The position numbers were made by a program, and so were the translations under genes. 64,000 bases of DNA from the NCBI RefSeq assembly GCF_042662225.1, contig NZ_JBHSYQ010000003.1, forward strand, positions 868,001-932,000, in the 5' to 3' direction. The notes beneath the pieces were generated by a model. It had not been told where the DNA came from, ran no database searches, and saw only the letters and a program-made list of their open reading frames with translations. Below, piece after piece: positions 33,073-43,300 of the stretch; positions within the stretch are counted from its first letter, which is position 1, and each line of letters starts with the position of its first letter. This stretch comes from Nibribacter roseus (GTDB lineage Bacteria > Bacteroidota > Bacteroidia > Cytophagales > Hymenobacteraceae).

Positions 33073-34383
33073 TTAGGCGTCTTTCTGCACTCCGTGCTTT
33101 GCTTTGAGCAGTTCAATCAGTTCAGTTTTGGTTCTGATTTTGCGGTTGAAGTTTTTGATTTTGCCTTCCAGCATGGTACGGAACGTCTCATTGCTGGGGT
33201 TAGGGTTCAGGCGGCCCAAATTAGTTTCCAGCACTTCCAGCTCTTGCTTGTCATGCTTTATGAAGTCGCGCAAGGCGTTGATGCGGGCGTGCAGCTGGTC
33301 ATTAGGGCCGTCTTTGCCTTCGGGCAACGGACGCTTGCGCATATAGTGTTCCAGACTGCTTAATTCAAATATTTTATCGCAGGCAACCAGAAAGCTTTCC
33401 CACACAGCGTCAGACTCCTCTTGCTTTACGGGCCCCACTTTCTTCCAGGCGGCTTGAAGTTCTTTGGCCTTAGAAACAGCCACCTGAACCGGCTCGTTCA
33501 GCAAATCATCGGCTTGGGCTACCAGAGACTTTTTCTTCTCCAGGTTTTCCTCCAGGTACTTTTCCTTTGATTCAGTTTTCTGGCTGTTAATATGTTTTTT
33601 CAAGCGCTCAAAAAAGTGGTTGTTGGCTGCCCTGAAGCTGTTCCATAAATCGTTGGACAATTTGCGAGGTAGGGTGCCGCCAATTTCTTTCCACTGGTTT
33701 TGCAGGTCCTTCAGCTTTTTGCTCGTTTCTTCCCACTCCTCAGAATTCTTGAGGGCTTCTGATTGGGAGATCAAGGCTCTGTATTTGTCAACAGTCCGGG
33801 ACAGCATGTCCTTCTTGTCTTGGAAGAATTCTTTTTTACGGGTAAAGAAAACCTCCACGGCCGCTTTAAAACGCTCTTCCAGTTCTTCCGTCAAATTTTT
33901 GTCTACAGGGCCGGTTTTAATCCAAGTCTGGCGAAGCTCCTTTAGTTTTTCAGTTGTCTCTGGCCAGTCAATGCTGTCTTGCAGGGCTTCGGCCTGCTGA
34001 ATTAAGGTAATTTTAGTGGAGAGGTTTTTATTACGGTTACGGGCAATGGCCTCTTTGATTTCTTCCTCGGCGGCGGTAAGGCGGGTGTGCAGGGCCTCAA
34101 AATCGCCAATGGCGTCATATTTCTCAATCTGCTCTTTCAGGTGCAGTACCTTCATCAGAAAAGAGCCCTTGTTTTCAGACGTTTCAATTTTCTCCAGTAA
34201 GGCGTCTACTTTTTGGCGGAAGTTTTCAAAACGGTTCGCGAAGTACAGCAACGACTCTTCGGGCACTTCTTTCACTTCACCTACTTGGCGGGCAGGGTAG
34301 TGCATAAAAGGCTTTAACCAAACCTGGTTTCCTTCTACGTAGCCGTACTTGTGCGCCTCCTCAGACAAATCTTTGGTTTCCAT
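33073..34383 (-). CDS. DUF349 repeat protein
   Basis: A 436-aa cytosolic, helix-rich protein with several DUF349 repeats, visible as recurring W-containing helices: LRQTWIKTGPVDKN...FFTRKKEFF, LQNQWKEIGGTLPRK...FFERLKKHI and LQAAWKKVGPVKQEE...FELSSLE. Repeats are about 70 residues apart. Very high Lys/Glu content suggests an elongated coiled helical structure. The family is common and conserved in Bacteroidota but uncharacterised. The C-terminal 60 residues (LEVLETNLGRLNPNPSNETF ... RTKTELIELLKAKHG) are another helical module. Confidence 0.9.
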   Translation of the reverse strand: METKDLSEEAHKYGYVEGNQVWLKPFMHYPARQVGEVKEVPEESLLYFANRFENFRQKVDALLEKIETSENKGSFLMKVLHLKEQIEKYDAIGDFEALHTRLTAAEEEIKEAIARNRNKNLSTKITLIQQAEALQDSIDWPETTEKLKELRQTWIKTGPVDKNLTEELEERFKAAVEVFFTRKKEFFQDKKDMLSRTVDKYRALISQSEALKNSEEWEETSKKLKDLQNQWKEIGGTLPRKLSNDLWNSFRAANNHFFERLKKHINSQKTESKEKYLEENLEKKKSLVAQADDLLNEPVQVAVSKAKELQAAWKKVGPVKQEESDAVWESFLVACDKIFELSSLEHYMRKRPLPEGKDGPNDQLHARINALRDFIKHDKQELEVLETNLGRLNPNPSNETFRTMLEGKIKNFNRKIRTKTELIELLKAKHGVQKDA

Positions 34384-34556
34384 CTACTGGATAATTAACT
34401 GAAAAATGTAAAGTCTATTTTTTCACAAGTTTATGAATTAAAGCCAATTTTCATAACCCCGCACCGCCAAATTTACGATATTTGCACACTTTGGCGGCTA
34501 TGCCTGTAAAACTGACTTCTGCTTTCATACTGATTTGAGGAGGCAAGGGTTATATA

Positions 34557-34596
34557 GCGTTTTTGGACTGTTTTTCAGAAAAGAGGCCATAAACGC
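34557..34596. repeat. Dispersed intergenic palindrome, copy 14
   Basis: GCGTTTTTGGACTGTTTTTC / AGAAAAGAGGCCATAAACGC, 47 nt upstream of ettA. In contrast to most copies it lies ahead of a gene rather than behind one. Confidence 0.65.
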
Positions 34597-34643
34597 TTTA
34601 CTGCCAACACGCTCTGAACCTAAGACAACTGTAACACTGCACT

Positions 34644-36311
34644 ATGAGCAACGAAACTATCATCTTTTCTATGGCTGGGGTAAGCAAGATTTACCCACCG
34701 CAGAAACAAGTACTAAAAAACATTTATCTCTCTTTTTTCTACGGCGCCAAAATAGGCGTGCTGGGCCTCAACGGCTCTGGTAAATCTTCTTTGCTGAAGG
34801 TAATTGCCGGCGTTGACAAACAGTACCAAGGCGATGTAGCATTCTCGCCAGGCTATAGCGTGGGGTATCTGGAGCAGGAGCCGCAGCTGGATCCTACCAA
34901 AACCGTGATGGAAATTGTGCAGGAAGGCGCGGCCGAAACGGTAGCGCTTCTAAAGGAATTTGAAGAAATAAACGAAGCCTTTGCTGACCCAGACGCCGAT
35001 TTTGACAAGTTACTTGCCCGCCAGGGCGAAGTACAGGAAAAGCTGGACCACCTGGGTGCATGGGATCTGGACAGCAAGCTGGAGCGTGCCATGGATGCTC
35101 TGCGCACCCCGCCGGGCGAAGCCATAGTTGGCAACCTGTCGGGTGGTGAGAAGCGCCGCGTGGCCCTGTGCCGCCTGCTGTTGCAAGAGCCGGATGTGTT
35201 GCTACTAGATGAGCCTACCAACCACTTAGACGCTGAGTCTGTGCTGTGGCTGGAGCAGCACCTTCAGCAGTACAAAGGCACCGTGATTGCCGTTACCCAC
35301 GACCGTTACTTCCTTGACAACGTAGCTGGCTGGATTCTAGAACTGGACCGTGGCGAAGGCATTCCGTGGAAAGGAAATTACTCAAGCTGGTTAGAGCAGA
35401 AAGCCGAGCGTTTAGCCAAAGAGGAGAAAACCGAAAGCAAGCGCCAAAAGACCTTACAGCGCGAGTTGGAGTGGGCCCGCATGAGCCCGAAAGCCCGTCA
35501 GGCAAAGTCGAAAGCACGTTTAGGCAATTATGAGAAAATGGCCTCTGAGGAAGCCAAAGAGAAAGAGCAGAAACTGGAGCTCTTCATTCCGGACGGGCCA
35601 CGATTAGGTAACGTAGTGATTGAGGCAGAAGGCCTGAGCAAAGCATTTGGTGATAAACTGCTGTTTGAAGACTTGACATTCAATCTGCCGCCGGCGGGTA
35701 TTGTGGGTATTATTGGGCCAAACGGTGCTGGTAAATCTACCTTGTTCCGCCTTATCACGGGTCGCGAAAAGGCAGATGCCGGTACCATCAATGTAGGCCC
35801 AACTGTGGAAGTAGCGTACGTTGATCAGCAGCACGAAAGCTTAGACCCGAACAAGAGCGTGTTTGAAACCATCTCTGGTGGCACTGAAACCATGATGTTG
35901 GCCGGCCGTCAGGTGAATGCTCGTGCCTACGTAAGCAAGTTCAACTTCAGCGGCGGCGACCAGGAGAAGAAAGTGGGTGTGCTGTCTGGCGGTGAGCGCA
36001 ACCGCGTGCACCTGGCCATGACTTTAAAGCAAGGTGCCAACCTGTTGTTATTGGATGAGCCTACAAACGACTTGGACGTAAACGCCATCCGTGCACTGGA
36101 AGACGCGCTGGAAAACTTCGCCGGTTGCGCCGTAGTCATCAGCCACGACCGCTGGTTCTTAGATAGAATTGCCACGCACATCTTAGCCTTTGAGGGCGAT
36201 AGCCAGGTGGTTTGGTTTGAAGGAAACTTCTCTGACTACGAAGAAGCCAAAAAGAAACGCCTGGGTGATGTGGAGCCGAAGCGTATCCGTTATAAAAAGC
36301 TGATGGACTAG
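34644..36311 (+). CDS. ettA: Energy-dependent translational throttle protein EttA (ABC-F)
   Basis: A 555-aa ABC-F protein with two ATPase modules: Walker A GLNGSGKSS and GPNGAGKST, signatures NLSGGEKRRVALC and VLSGGERNRVHLA, Walker B LLLDEPTNHLD and LLLDEPTNDLD. EttA family traits are its length (E. coli 555 aa), MSNETIIFSMAGVSKIYPP at the start and the arm/linker region ERLAKEEKTESKRQKTLQ with KARQAKSKARLGNYE. It binds the ribosomal E site and gates the first elongation step depending on ADP/ATP. Single gene, ended by a composite terminator 25 nt after the stop. Confidence 0.96.
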   Translation: MSNETIIFSMAGVSKIYPPQKQVLKNIYLSFFYGAKIGVLGLNGSGKSSLLKVIAGVDKQYQGDVAFSPGYSVGYLEQEPQLDPTKTVMEIVQEGAAETVALLKEFEEINEAFADPDADFDKLLARQGEVQEKLDHLGAWDLDSKLERAMDALRTPPGEAIVGNLSGGEKRRVALCRLLLQEPDVLLLDEPTNHLDAESVLWLEQHLQQYKGTVIAVTHDRYFLDNVAGWILELDRGEGIPWKGNYSSWLEQKAERLAKEEKTESKRQKTLQRELEWARMSPKARQAKSKARLGNYEKMASEEAKEKEQKLELFIPDGPRLGNVVIEAEGLSKAFGDKLLFEDLTFNLPPAGIVGIIGPNGAGKSTLFRLITGREKADAGTINVGPTVEVAYVDQQHESLDPNKSVFETISGGTETMMLAGRQVNARAYVSKFNFSGGDQEKKVGVLSGGERNRVHLAMTLKQGANLLLLDEPTNDLDVNAIRALEDALENFAGCAVVISHDRWFLDRIATHILAFEGDSQVVWFEGNFSDYEEAKKKRLGDVEPKRIRYKKLMD

Positions 36312-36314
36312 CGC

Positions 36315-36353
36315 CTGCTTTTGACCAGTTTTTAGAAAAAGAGCCCGGAAACG
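36315..36353. repeat. Dispersed intergenic palindrome, copy 15
   Basis: CTGCTTTTGACCAGTTTTTA / GAAAAAGAGCCCGGAAACG. Starts 4 nt after the ettA stop; its right arm is the left arm of the following terminator. Confidence 0.6.
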
Positions 36354-36373
36354 TAAGTTTCCGGGCTCTTTTT
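36336..36373 (+). terminator. Terminator after ettA (composite with palindrome)
   Basis: AAAAAGAGCCCGGAAAC (36336-36352) pairs perfectly over 17 bp with GTTTCCGGGCTCTTTTT (36357-36373), loop GTAA, followed by ATT. Confidence 0.9.
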
Positions 36374-36569
36374 ATTGGAGATGGTGAGGCTGTTGTGCTT
36401 GTTGGTGATAACACCAACAAGGGCAGAGTGCGTAGAGAGAAGAGAGAGTAAAAGGGAACACTTCTCTACCAAAGCCATCTATGGCAAAAGCTTCCTAAAC
36501 CAAGTCAACCTTTTCCCAAGAAGAAAGCAGTAGTTTTATCACCATAAAAATGATTTTTGAAACCTTGAA

Positions 36570-37463
36570 ATGAAATACCTCTTAGCCATTCTGCTTCTCT
36601 GCCTCAGTTTTGTGGGGCAATTGCAGGCTCAAACACCAGCTCCAAAGCTTACTACCTGGCAAGACATCAGCAACTTGCCAGCTCCCACTTCGGGTAAAAA
36701 GATATTCTATGGCTCAGACTCATTGCAGTTTGGGGAACTGCGGTTGCCAGAGGGGAAAGGGCCGTTTCCGGTGGTGGTAGTGATACACGGCGGCTGCTGG
36801 TTAAATCAGTTCAATTATCAGTACATGAACCACATGAGCGCGGCGTTGACTAAAGCGGGGTACGCTACCTGGAACATAGAATTCAGACGTGTGGGAGACG
36901 AGGGCGGAGGCTGGCCGAGCACTTTTTTAGATGTGGCAAAAAGCATAGATCATGTGCGGGAATTGGCAAAGCAGTTTGACTTGGACAAGAAGAAGGTAGC
37001 GGTAGTGGGGCATTCAGCCGGAGGGCATTTGGCTTTGTGGGCGGCAACCCGTCAGAAGTTGCCCCGCACTAACCCGCTGTACATTAAAAATCCGATGAAG
37101 ATAAAAGGAGTAGTGTCGTTGGCGGGCATTACAGACCTGTACACGTACAGCCAGGAAAAAGGCAGTTGCAATTCAGCAGTGAAGTCTCTTATGGGCGGTT
37201 TGCCGGCAGATGTGCCAGACAGATATGCGGAAGGCTCTCCTAAGGGAAATATCCCCATGAATATGCCGGTAAAGTTGGTGCAAGGCGAACTAGACCCAAT
37301 TGTGCCGGTAAGTCAGGCCGAAACTCTTGCTAATTATTCTTCTAATAGAAAGTATTTAGTGAAATTGGTTCTGCTGCCTAATGCCGGACATTTTGATTTG
37401 GTGGCACCTACCTCACCTGCCTGGTTAGCGGTGAAAGGTGCAGTTAGAGAAGTGTTATATTAG
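36570..37463 (+). CDS. Secreted alpha/beta hydrolase (BD-FAE/esterase-like)
   Basis: A 297-aa exported serine hydrolase. The signal peptide ends QLQA at residue 20. The oxyanion-hole region is VVIHGGCW (residues 71-77), the nucleophile elbow is GHSAGG with Ser149, the acid is likely Asp in QGELDPIVP and the His is in PNAGHFDL. Short chain length and the HGGCW form fit the BD-FAE or peptidase S9-like esterase group; the natural ester is not readable. It ends without a clear terminator 138 nt before the next gene. Confidence 0.87.
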   Translation: MKYLLAILLLCLSFVGQLQAQTPAPKLTTWQDISNLPAPTSGKKIFYGSDSLQFGELRLPEGKGPFPVVVVIHGGCWLNQFNYQYMNHMSAALTKAGYATWNIEFRRVGDEGGGWPSTFLDVAKSIDHVRELAKQFDLDKKKVAVVGHSAGGHLALWAATRQKLPRTNPLYIKNPMKIKGVVSLAGITDLYTYSQEKGSCNSAVKSLMGGLPADVPDRYAEGSPKGNIPMNMPVKLVQGELDPIVPVSQAETLANYSSNRKYLVKLVLLPNAGHFDLVAPTSPAWLAVKGAVREVLY

Positions 37464-37601
37464 TCTCAGGAGTAAAATAACACCAACTCTGCGTTGATTA
37501 TAGGGCAGCCAACCTAGGCGGCTCTTCATTTTTAACATCCAATTTTGGGTTGATTCCGTTTCTTAATAGGAGAAAGGAACAGAAAATCAAAAGAAATAGA
37601 G

Positions 37602-38261
37602 ATGTTGAAAATGATTAGAAGAAGTTTGAAAGTGAATGTATGCCTGTTTATTTTATCCATAGCCACAATAGTAGGTTGCGCGCCTACTACCCAAGTGACA
37701 GGTACTTGGGTTAGCCCCGAAACAGCAGGAAAGACCTATGGTCAGGTAATTGTGGCAGCACTCACTGAAAACGCAGTAGCCCAGCAGACCATAGAAAGCA
37801 GCTTGCAGAAGCAATTGCAACAGCGGGGTATTACAGCCACTAAAAGCATTGATATGTTTTCGCCGGATGTAATGCGAAATGCCGGAACCAACCCAGACGC
37901 TTTGCTGGAGAGAATAAAAAGTAACCGGCACGATGCCATACTTACGGTGGCCGTGGTAGACACCGAAGTGGAGCAGCACTATTTGCCTAGCCCCAGCCCT
38001 TATTCGCCAATGGCGCGGTTCAGGTGGTACGACAGTTTTAGAGGGTATTATGGGCATATGTCGCCAACTGTATATAACCCGGGTTATTACCGTGAAGACA
38101 AAACTTATTTTCTAGAATCGAATTTATATGATGCTGATTCAGAGAAGCTGCTGTGGTCAGCGCAATCGCAGTCTACCAATCCGCTCGGGCTGGAACGGCT
38201 GGCGGAAACATTTGCGGAAGAAACCGTAAGGCAAATGCGAAGAGATAAACTGATCAGGTAA
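37602..38261 (+). CDS. Lipoprotein of unknown function
   Basis: A 219-aa predicted lipoprotein with signal MLKMIRRSLKVNVCLF...ATIVGC (Cys at about residue 26). The start of the mature part, TTQVTGTWVSPETAGKTYGQVIVAALTEN, and the following alternation of strands and helices resemble small outer-membrane or DUF4136-like lipoproteins, but this is only a resemblance. The middle has a Pro/Tyr-rich loop (PSPSPYSPMARFRWYDSFRGYYG). The C-terminus, DAILTV...LLWSAQSQSTNP...EETVRQMRRDKLI, is typical of that fold. Followed by a strong terminator. Confidence 0.7.
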   Translation: MLKMIRRSLKVNVCLFILSIATIVGCAPTTQVTGTWVSPETAGKTYGQVIVAALTENAVAQQTIESSLQKQLQQRGITATKSIDMFSPDVMRNAGTNPDALLERIKSNRHDAILTVAVVDTEVEQHYLPSPSPYSPMARFRWYDSFRGYYGHMSPTVYNPGYYREDKTYFLESNLYDADSEKLLWSAQSQSTNPLGLERLAETFAEETVRQMRRDKLIR

Positions 38262-38282
38262 TTTTGCAAAAAGTAAAAAAAA

Positions 38283-38318
38283 GTTTAGAACCTGTTTTTA
38301 CCAAAAGAGCCCGGAAAC
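38283..38318. repeat. Dispersed intergenic palindrome, copy 16
   Basis: GTTTAGAACCTGTTTTTA / CCAAAAGAGCCCGGAAAC. The right arm merges into the terminator stem, as at ettA. Confidence 0.55.
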
Positions 38319-38340
38319 TTATGTTTCCGGGCTCTTTTGG
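38301..38340 (+). terminator. Terminator after the lipoprotein gene (composite)
   Basis: CCAAAAGAGCCCGGAAAC (38301-38318) pairs over 18 bp with GTTTCCGGGCTCTTTTGG (38323-38340). It shares the GAGCCCGGAAAC stem with the ettA terminator. Confidence 0.87.
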
Positions 38341-38343
38341 TTT

Positions 38344-38391
38344 ACATTAGACGTAAGACACAAGAAAAGTCTTGTGTCTTACGTCTAATGT
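38344..38391. repeat. 22-bp perfect inverted repeat, ACATTAGACGTAAGACACAAGA type
   Basis: Bases 38344-38365 are the exact reverse complement of 38370-38391, with AAAG between. It lies 16 nt beyond the YceI gene stop (minus strand) and beside another terminator. Built from short purine-rich units (TTAGACGTAAGACAC) of a kind seen in other Bacteroidota intergenic DNA. It may act as a terminator for the minus-strand gene. Confidence 0.7.
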
Positions 38392-38406
38392 CTTGTATCT
38401 AAAATT

Positions 38407-39081
38407 TTACTGCTTTTTAGCTTGCAGGTCCATTTCAATGTTAACGGTTTCAGAGATAAACTTATCGCCTAAGGTTTTGTCGTTGCCGTAGTTCATTTTC
38501 CACTCGCGGCGGTCAATGTCAAAGTTGGCTTTAGCCTTAAGGGAGTTTTCATCCTGCTCAACGCGAGCCGGGAAAGTGATGTTCTTTGTCTCGCCCTTCA
38601 GGGTAAAGTTACCGCTCACGTTAAAGTTAGCGCCTTCTACAAGAGAGGTATCGCCTTCAGATGGTTTATAAGGGGCAACGTTGGTGATTTCAAATTTGGC
38701 GGTGCCAAAGTTATCGGCATCAAAGAAGTCGCCGCTCATTAAGTGCGGACGTAATTTAGTGTCAATCATTTCACCTTCTTCTTCCATATCCATAGAGGTG
38801 ATGTCAATCACAAAGTTGCCTCCGGTAATTTGGTTGCCTTCTACTGATACAGTGCCAGAAGCAAGTTTAAACGTGCCTGGGTGGTTCTTGCCCACACCAT
38901 GCCCAGTAAAACGTATTTTAGAGTTGGCAGTGTCTACCGTAAAGGTCTGGCCTGCTGCGTCGGCGGCTTGTTGGGCATCGGTAATAGTGGCACTATCGCC
39001 TTTAGGCGCTTCGTTACAAGAAGCAACAGCCAGAGCGGTAGCAAACGCGAAGCAGGTGGTTTTTAAAAAGGTGAATTTCAT
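38407..39081 (-). CDS. YceI-family lipoprotein
   Basis: A 224-aa protein with lipoprotein signal MKFTFLKTTCFAFATALAVASC followed by a YceI beta-barrel: FTVDTANSKIRFTGHGVGKNHPGTFKLASGTVSVEGNQITGG in outline, then VIDITSMDMEE, LMSGDFFDADNFGTAKFEIT and a closing NFDIDRREWKMNYG. YceI proteins hold long isoprenoid or lipid-like molecules in a lipocalin-type pocket. Here the protein is probably lipid-anchored in the outer membrane or periplasm. The 200 bp upstream (39082-39281) hold no recognised gene. Confidence 0.9.
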   Translation of the reverse strand: MKFTFLKTTCFAFATALAVASCNEAPKGDSATITDAQQAADAAGQTFTVDTANSKIRFTGHGVGKNHPGTFKLASGTVSVEGNQITGGNFVIDITSMDMEEEGEMIDTKLRPHLMSGDFFDADNFGTAKFEITNVAPYKPSEGDTSLVEGANFNVSGNFTLKGETKNITFPARVEQDENSLKAKANFDIDRREWKMNYGNDKTLGDKFISETVNIEMDLQAKKQ

Positions 39082-39281
39082 AGCGTGTTAAGGTTTGTTA
39101 AATAATGTATCTACACGAATTAAGTGAAATGAAATATAGTTTACAACGATAGCCAGCAATATTAGTTGAATTTAATGTTTGACAGCTTGATCAAAATTGC
39201 CTCCTGTATTGAAAAAACATGGCTAAAACCTTCGCATGCATTAAAAGTTCAGGCATGTGCTGCCTCACAATTTTGAAAAGT

Positions 39282-40040
39282 TTATTCAGCCGAAACCTGT
39301 TCAGGCTCGGGAGAAACTGAGCCTATTGGGTTAAATGGGTACAGTATGATCAGACAGAAAAGGGTAGTAGCGCCCAACTCCAGCAACTCCGCATTTTTGC
39401 CCGACGGACATAAGCCAATTAACACAAACAGCAGAAGGAAAGAAATAATTTGGTAAACTCGGGGGACTGGCACTGCCCAACTGTTTGCCAATGATCTAAC
39501 CCATTGTTTTTTGCGGTAAAGCCACGGGAACACTAACAAGTAAAAGGCTATTGCTACGGTTAAAAGCTGTGAGAAAATAAGTTTATTCACCTTCACGCCA
39601 TCTACCACCATGTTGTGCAGGTTCATTTCTTGCTGAGCATTATAGGTTTTGAAAAAAGAGGAGCTCTGGATGTTGAAGATGCGTTGTCCCCAGCTAATTT
39701 CTTCGCCTAAGGCAAATAAACTGAACAGGGCAATAAATACAGTGCTGGCTATCATTTTGCCGCTGAGGGAGCCCCTCCTATAAATTATTCTTACAAGGCA
39801 GGCTATGGAAACCACCGCCAAGGGTAATACCGTAAGCCATTCAATTAGCCCGTCTTCTACGGTGTACACATCTTCAAACCACTCTTTATCTGCGTAAGCT
39901 GAAATCACGCCTATGCTCACCAAGCTAAACATGAGTAGCAGAGAGAGTTTTTCGGGCAATGAAAGAAGAGAAAAGCTTTTTGTTTTAAATAAGTTGCCAA
40001 CGTAGCTAGGCGCGGAGGGAGAGGAGGAAAAATAACCCAT
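39282..40040 (-). CDS. Multi-span membrane protein, unknown function
   Basis: A 252-aa integral membrane protein with about six predicted helices, for example LLLMFSLVSIGVISAY, GLIEWLTVLPLAVVSIACLV, STVFIALFSLFALGEEISWG, LIFSQLLTVAIAFYLLVFPWLY, VYQIISFLLLFVLIGLCP and TTLFCLIILYPF. The sequence ALGEEISWGQRIF between helices and the following hydrophilic NAQQEMNLHNMVVDG loop are reminiscent of conserved uncharacterised membrane proteins. No catalytic function can be given. The 309-bp region upstream (40041-40349) holds a hairpin but no gene. Confidence 0.78.
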   Translation of the reverse strand: MGYFSSSPSAPSYVGNLFKTKSFSLLSLPEKLSLLLMFSLVSIGVISAYADKEWFEDVYTVEDGLIEWLTVLPLAVVSIACLVRIIYRRGSLSGKMIASTVFIALFSLFALGEEISWGQRIFNIQSSSFFKTYNAQQEMNLHNMVVDGVKVNKLIFSQLLTVAIAFYLLVFPWLYRKKQWVRSLANSWAVPVPRVYQIISFLLLFVLIGLCPSGKNAELLELGATTLFCLIILYPFNPIGSVSPEPEQVSAE

Positions 40041-40274
40041 AGGAATAGTAGTTAAGATGCTGCTTAAGTGCCACCAATCACTAGGTTAACGAAGAAATAC
40101 TATATATGGTCTATAATATCTTTACATGAAGCAAAATTGGGTATTTCAGATTGCTTGATGCTTAACGGTTAAGATGAAATCTTTTGTGAGAGCTACAGCA
40201 TTATTGGAAGTAATGCCAAGACAAGCGCTATTACAGAACCCAAGATTCAATGATGAAATTACCAAAAAGGAAAA

Positions 40275-40305
40275 GGCGTTTTCGGGGTGTTTTCCCGAAA
40301 ACGCC
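40275..40305. terminator. Terminator after the M16 peptidase gene
   Basis: GGCGTTTTCGGG (40275-40286) pairs perfectly with CCCGAAAACGCC (40294-40305). It lies about 45 nt beyond the minus-strand stop; on that strand a CTTTTCC run follows, so termination is plausible but not strong. Confidence 0.55.
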
Positions 40306-40315
40306 TACAAAACAG
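40278..40315. repeat. Dispersed intergenic palindrome, copy 17
   Basis: GTTTTCGGGGTGTTTTC / CCGAAAACGCCTACAAAACAG; overlaps the hairpin just described. Confidence 0.5.
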
Positions 40316-40349
40316 ATCGGCTGAAATAGGGCCAGCAGATCGGACAGAA

Positions 40350-43300
40350 TTAATTAAATACGCGGCCGTTCACCTTCTTAGCCTTGCGGTTGTTTTTAGA
40401 TTTAGTTTTAGAATCTGCTTCTACCGGAGCAGCCGGAGTTTCTACCTTGGCTACAATTGGAGCACCGTCTGGGTCAAGCTCCACCACTTCATAGCCTAAT
40501 TTCTCAAGGCCAGGTTTGATAGTGGCTTTGTCTCCTACCAGCATGATGCTCATTTTCTCTACCTGAAGGTGTTTCTTCGCTAGTGCGTTGATCTCCTCTT
40601 TGGTGATGTTCTGCAGGATCTCATTTTGCTTGGCCACATAATCAGGCTCCAGGTTGTAGCGCAGCATGTTGTTCAGGAACGAAGCCTTCTGGAACGAAGT
40701 CTCGTAACGGCGGGCATCTGACTGCCCAATGGCGCTCTTCATAAAGGCCAATTCCTCGTCAGTGATTCCTTCTTCTCTGAACCGCTTGATCTCCTTCATG
40801 AACTCTACCACGGCGCTGTCAGACACGTTAGAACGCACACCGGCATAAGCCGTGTAAGGACCGGCAGACTCAGTGCCGGAGAAGTATGAACCGGCTCCGT
40901 AGGTGTAGCCTTTGTCTTCGCGCAGGTTCAGGTTGATACGGCTATTGAAAGCGCCACCCAACACATAGTTCATTAAACCAGCTTTGTAGTACTCGCCAGT
41001 GGCGTCATACGGCATGGCCATGTAACCGATTCTGATTTCAGACTGAGCCGCTTTCTCTTTGTCTACAATAAACAGTTTAGTTTTGTCTATGGCAGCCAAT
41101 TTAGCCTCGGCAGGCATGGTGACTTGCTTAGGAGACCAATTGTTCAAAAATGCCAGCTTAGGCATAATCTGGTTCTGCTCCACGTCGCCCACAATTACCA
41201 GGTTAGTCACGCTTGGCGAGAAGTAAGTCTTGTAGAACTTCTTCACGTCGTCCAGCGTGATGCTTTCAACGGTTTGTATAGTGCCCACTACCGGTATGGC
41301 CTGAATATGGCCTTCGCCGTAAAGCACTTTGTTGTACACGTTGTTGGCAATAACTGTAGGCTGGGTGCTCTGGTTTTTGATGGCCTCCAAACGCTGCTTT
41401 TTCAGGCGGTCAAAATCTTCCTGAGAGAAGCGTGGGTGGAACATACGCTCCTCCAACAAGGCCAATGTGGCGTCTAAGTTTTTGATCTGAGACTGAACCG
41501 ACACGGTCATGCTCTCTGAGCCGCTTCCAAATGAAATAGAAGAACCTAATTTCTCAAGTTTGGTGCTGATTTCCTCGGCTGTGAATTTCTCCGAATCCTC
41601 GTTCAGCATAGAAGCCATAAGGGACGCGATACCCGCTTTTGAAGGATCATGCGCCTCTAACTTATGCCCGCCTTGTAGCGAGAAGAACAAGGTAACTGTA
41701 GGGATTTCATCGTTTTTAGTACCAATTACTTTGATGCCGTTGGCCAGGTTCTGCTTCCAGAACGGAGGCACATTGATAGTAGGGTTGGCACCTGGGGCCG
41801 GACGCTTGCTGCGGTCAAAGGTATCTTTTGCCTTGTTGTATTTCAGGCCGGCGTACTGATCGGCTGGGGCTTTGTAGCCAGCTTTGTCAATGGTGTAGTT
41901 GTCTTTGGCGGCCACCATTTCAGGTTTTCCTTTTGGTACCACGCTTAAGATAACCGCTTTCTTGCCCTGAATATACTTTCTGTACACCCGCATAACATCG
42001 TCTTTGGTGACAGCGCGGTGAGCCTGTAACTGCTTGGTTAGGAAGTTAGGGTTGCCGGTGAACGTTTGGTAAGAGGCAAGGGTAGAGGTTTTGCCGCTCA
42101 CGCTGGAAAGGCTGTTGATAATGCCAGCTTCGTAAGACGCTTTGAAACGCTCCAGGTCATCATCGGTGACGCCTCTTTTCTCAAATTCTACCAGTGCGTT
42201 GCGTAGCTCTTTTTCCATGTCAGCCAAGGTGTGGCCCGGCAGTGGAAGTGCGGTTAACGTAAATTCACCAGCTAATTCTGAGCAAGGGTGCCCGGCGTTA
42301 GCCTGAACTGCTTTTTGTGCTTTGGTCAGGTTTTGGTAAAGAATAGAAGTTTTGCCACCGCCGATAATCTCAGCCAGTACATCTAACGGAACCTCATCTG
42401 GGTGATAGTTAGGCACGGTAGGAAATACCATCTGAATAAGCGGGAAGCGGATATTGTCTTCATAAGACACATAGCGGTCTTGGGTTAGCACCGGTGCCGG
42501 CAGCTTCATGTTTTTCACCTCAGGCCCGCGCGGAATAGATCCGAAGTATTTCTCGGCCAGCTTCACTACTTGCTCAGGAGTTACGTCACCGCCCACGGTT
42601 AAGGTGGCGTTGTTTGGTCCGTACCAACGCAGGAAGAAGTTCTTCAGATCGTTTACGTCTACGCGGTTCAGGTCTTCAATGTAACCAATCACATCCCATG
42701 AATAGGGGTGGCCATAAGGGTACAGCGTACGGTAAATGGTTTCACGGGCTTGGCCGTAAGGCTGATTGTCTACGCTCTGTCCGCGCTCGTTTTTCACGGT
42801 TTCGCGCTGCACCTCAAATTTCTTCTGGGTAACGGCGTCCAGCAGGAAGCCCATGCGGTCAGCCTCCAGCCACAGCGCGGTCTCCAGCTGGTTTCTAGGC
42901 ACAGTCTCAAAATAGTTGGTGCGGTCGCGGTTGGTGGTTCCGTTCAGCGTTCCGCCTGACTCAGACACAATCTTGAAGTGCTCCTCGTCGGCCACGTTGT
43001 CTGAGCCCTGGAACATCATGTGCTCAAAGAAGTGGGCGAAGCCAGATTTGCCAATTTCCTCGCGGGCGGAGCCCACGTGGTAGGTCACGTCAACATGCAC
43101 AATAGGGTCAGAATGGTCTTCGTGCACCACCACGGTAAGCCCGTTGGGCAGCACGTATTTCTCGTACGGGATCATCAACTCTGATCCCTTGCGGGTCACT
43201 TTCTCTACCAGCTGAGTTTGCCCCGGCTTCGCTTTAGAAGTGGCGGTAGTGGTAGTTTTCTTTGCTGGAGTAGCCTTTTTCTGGGCCTGCACTTCTGCCT

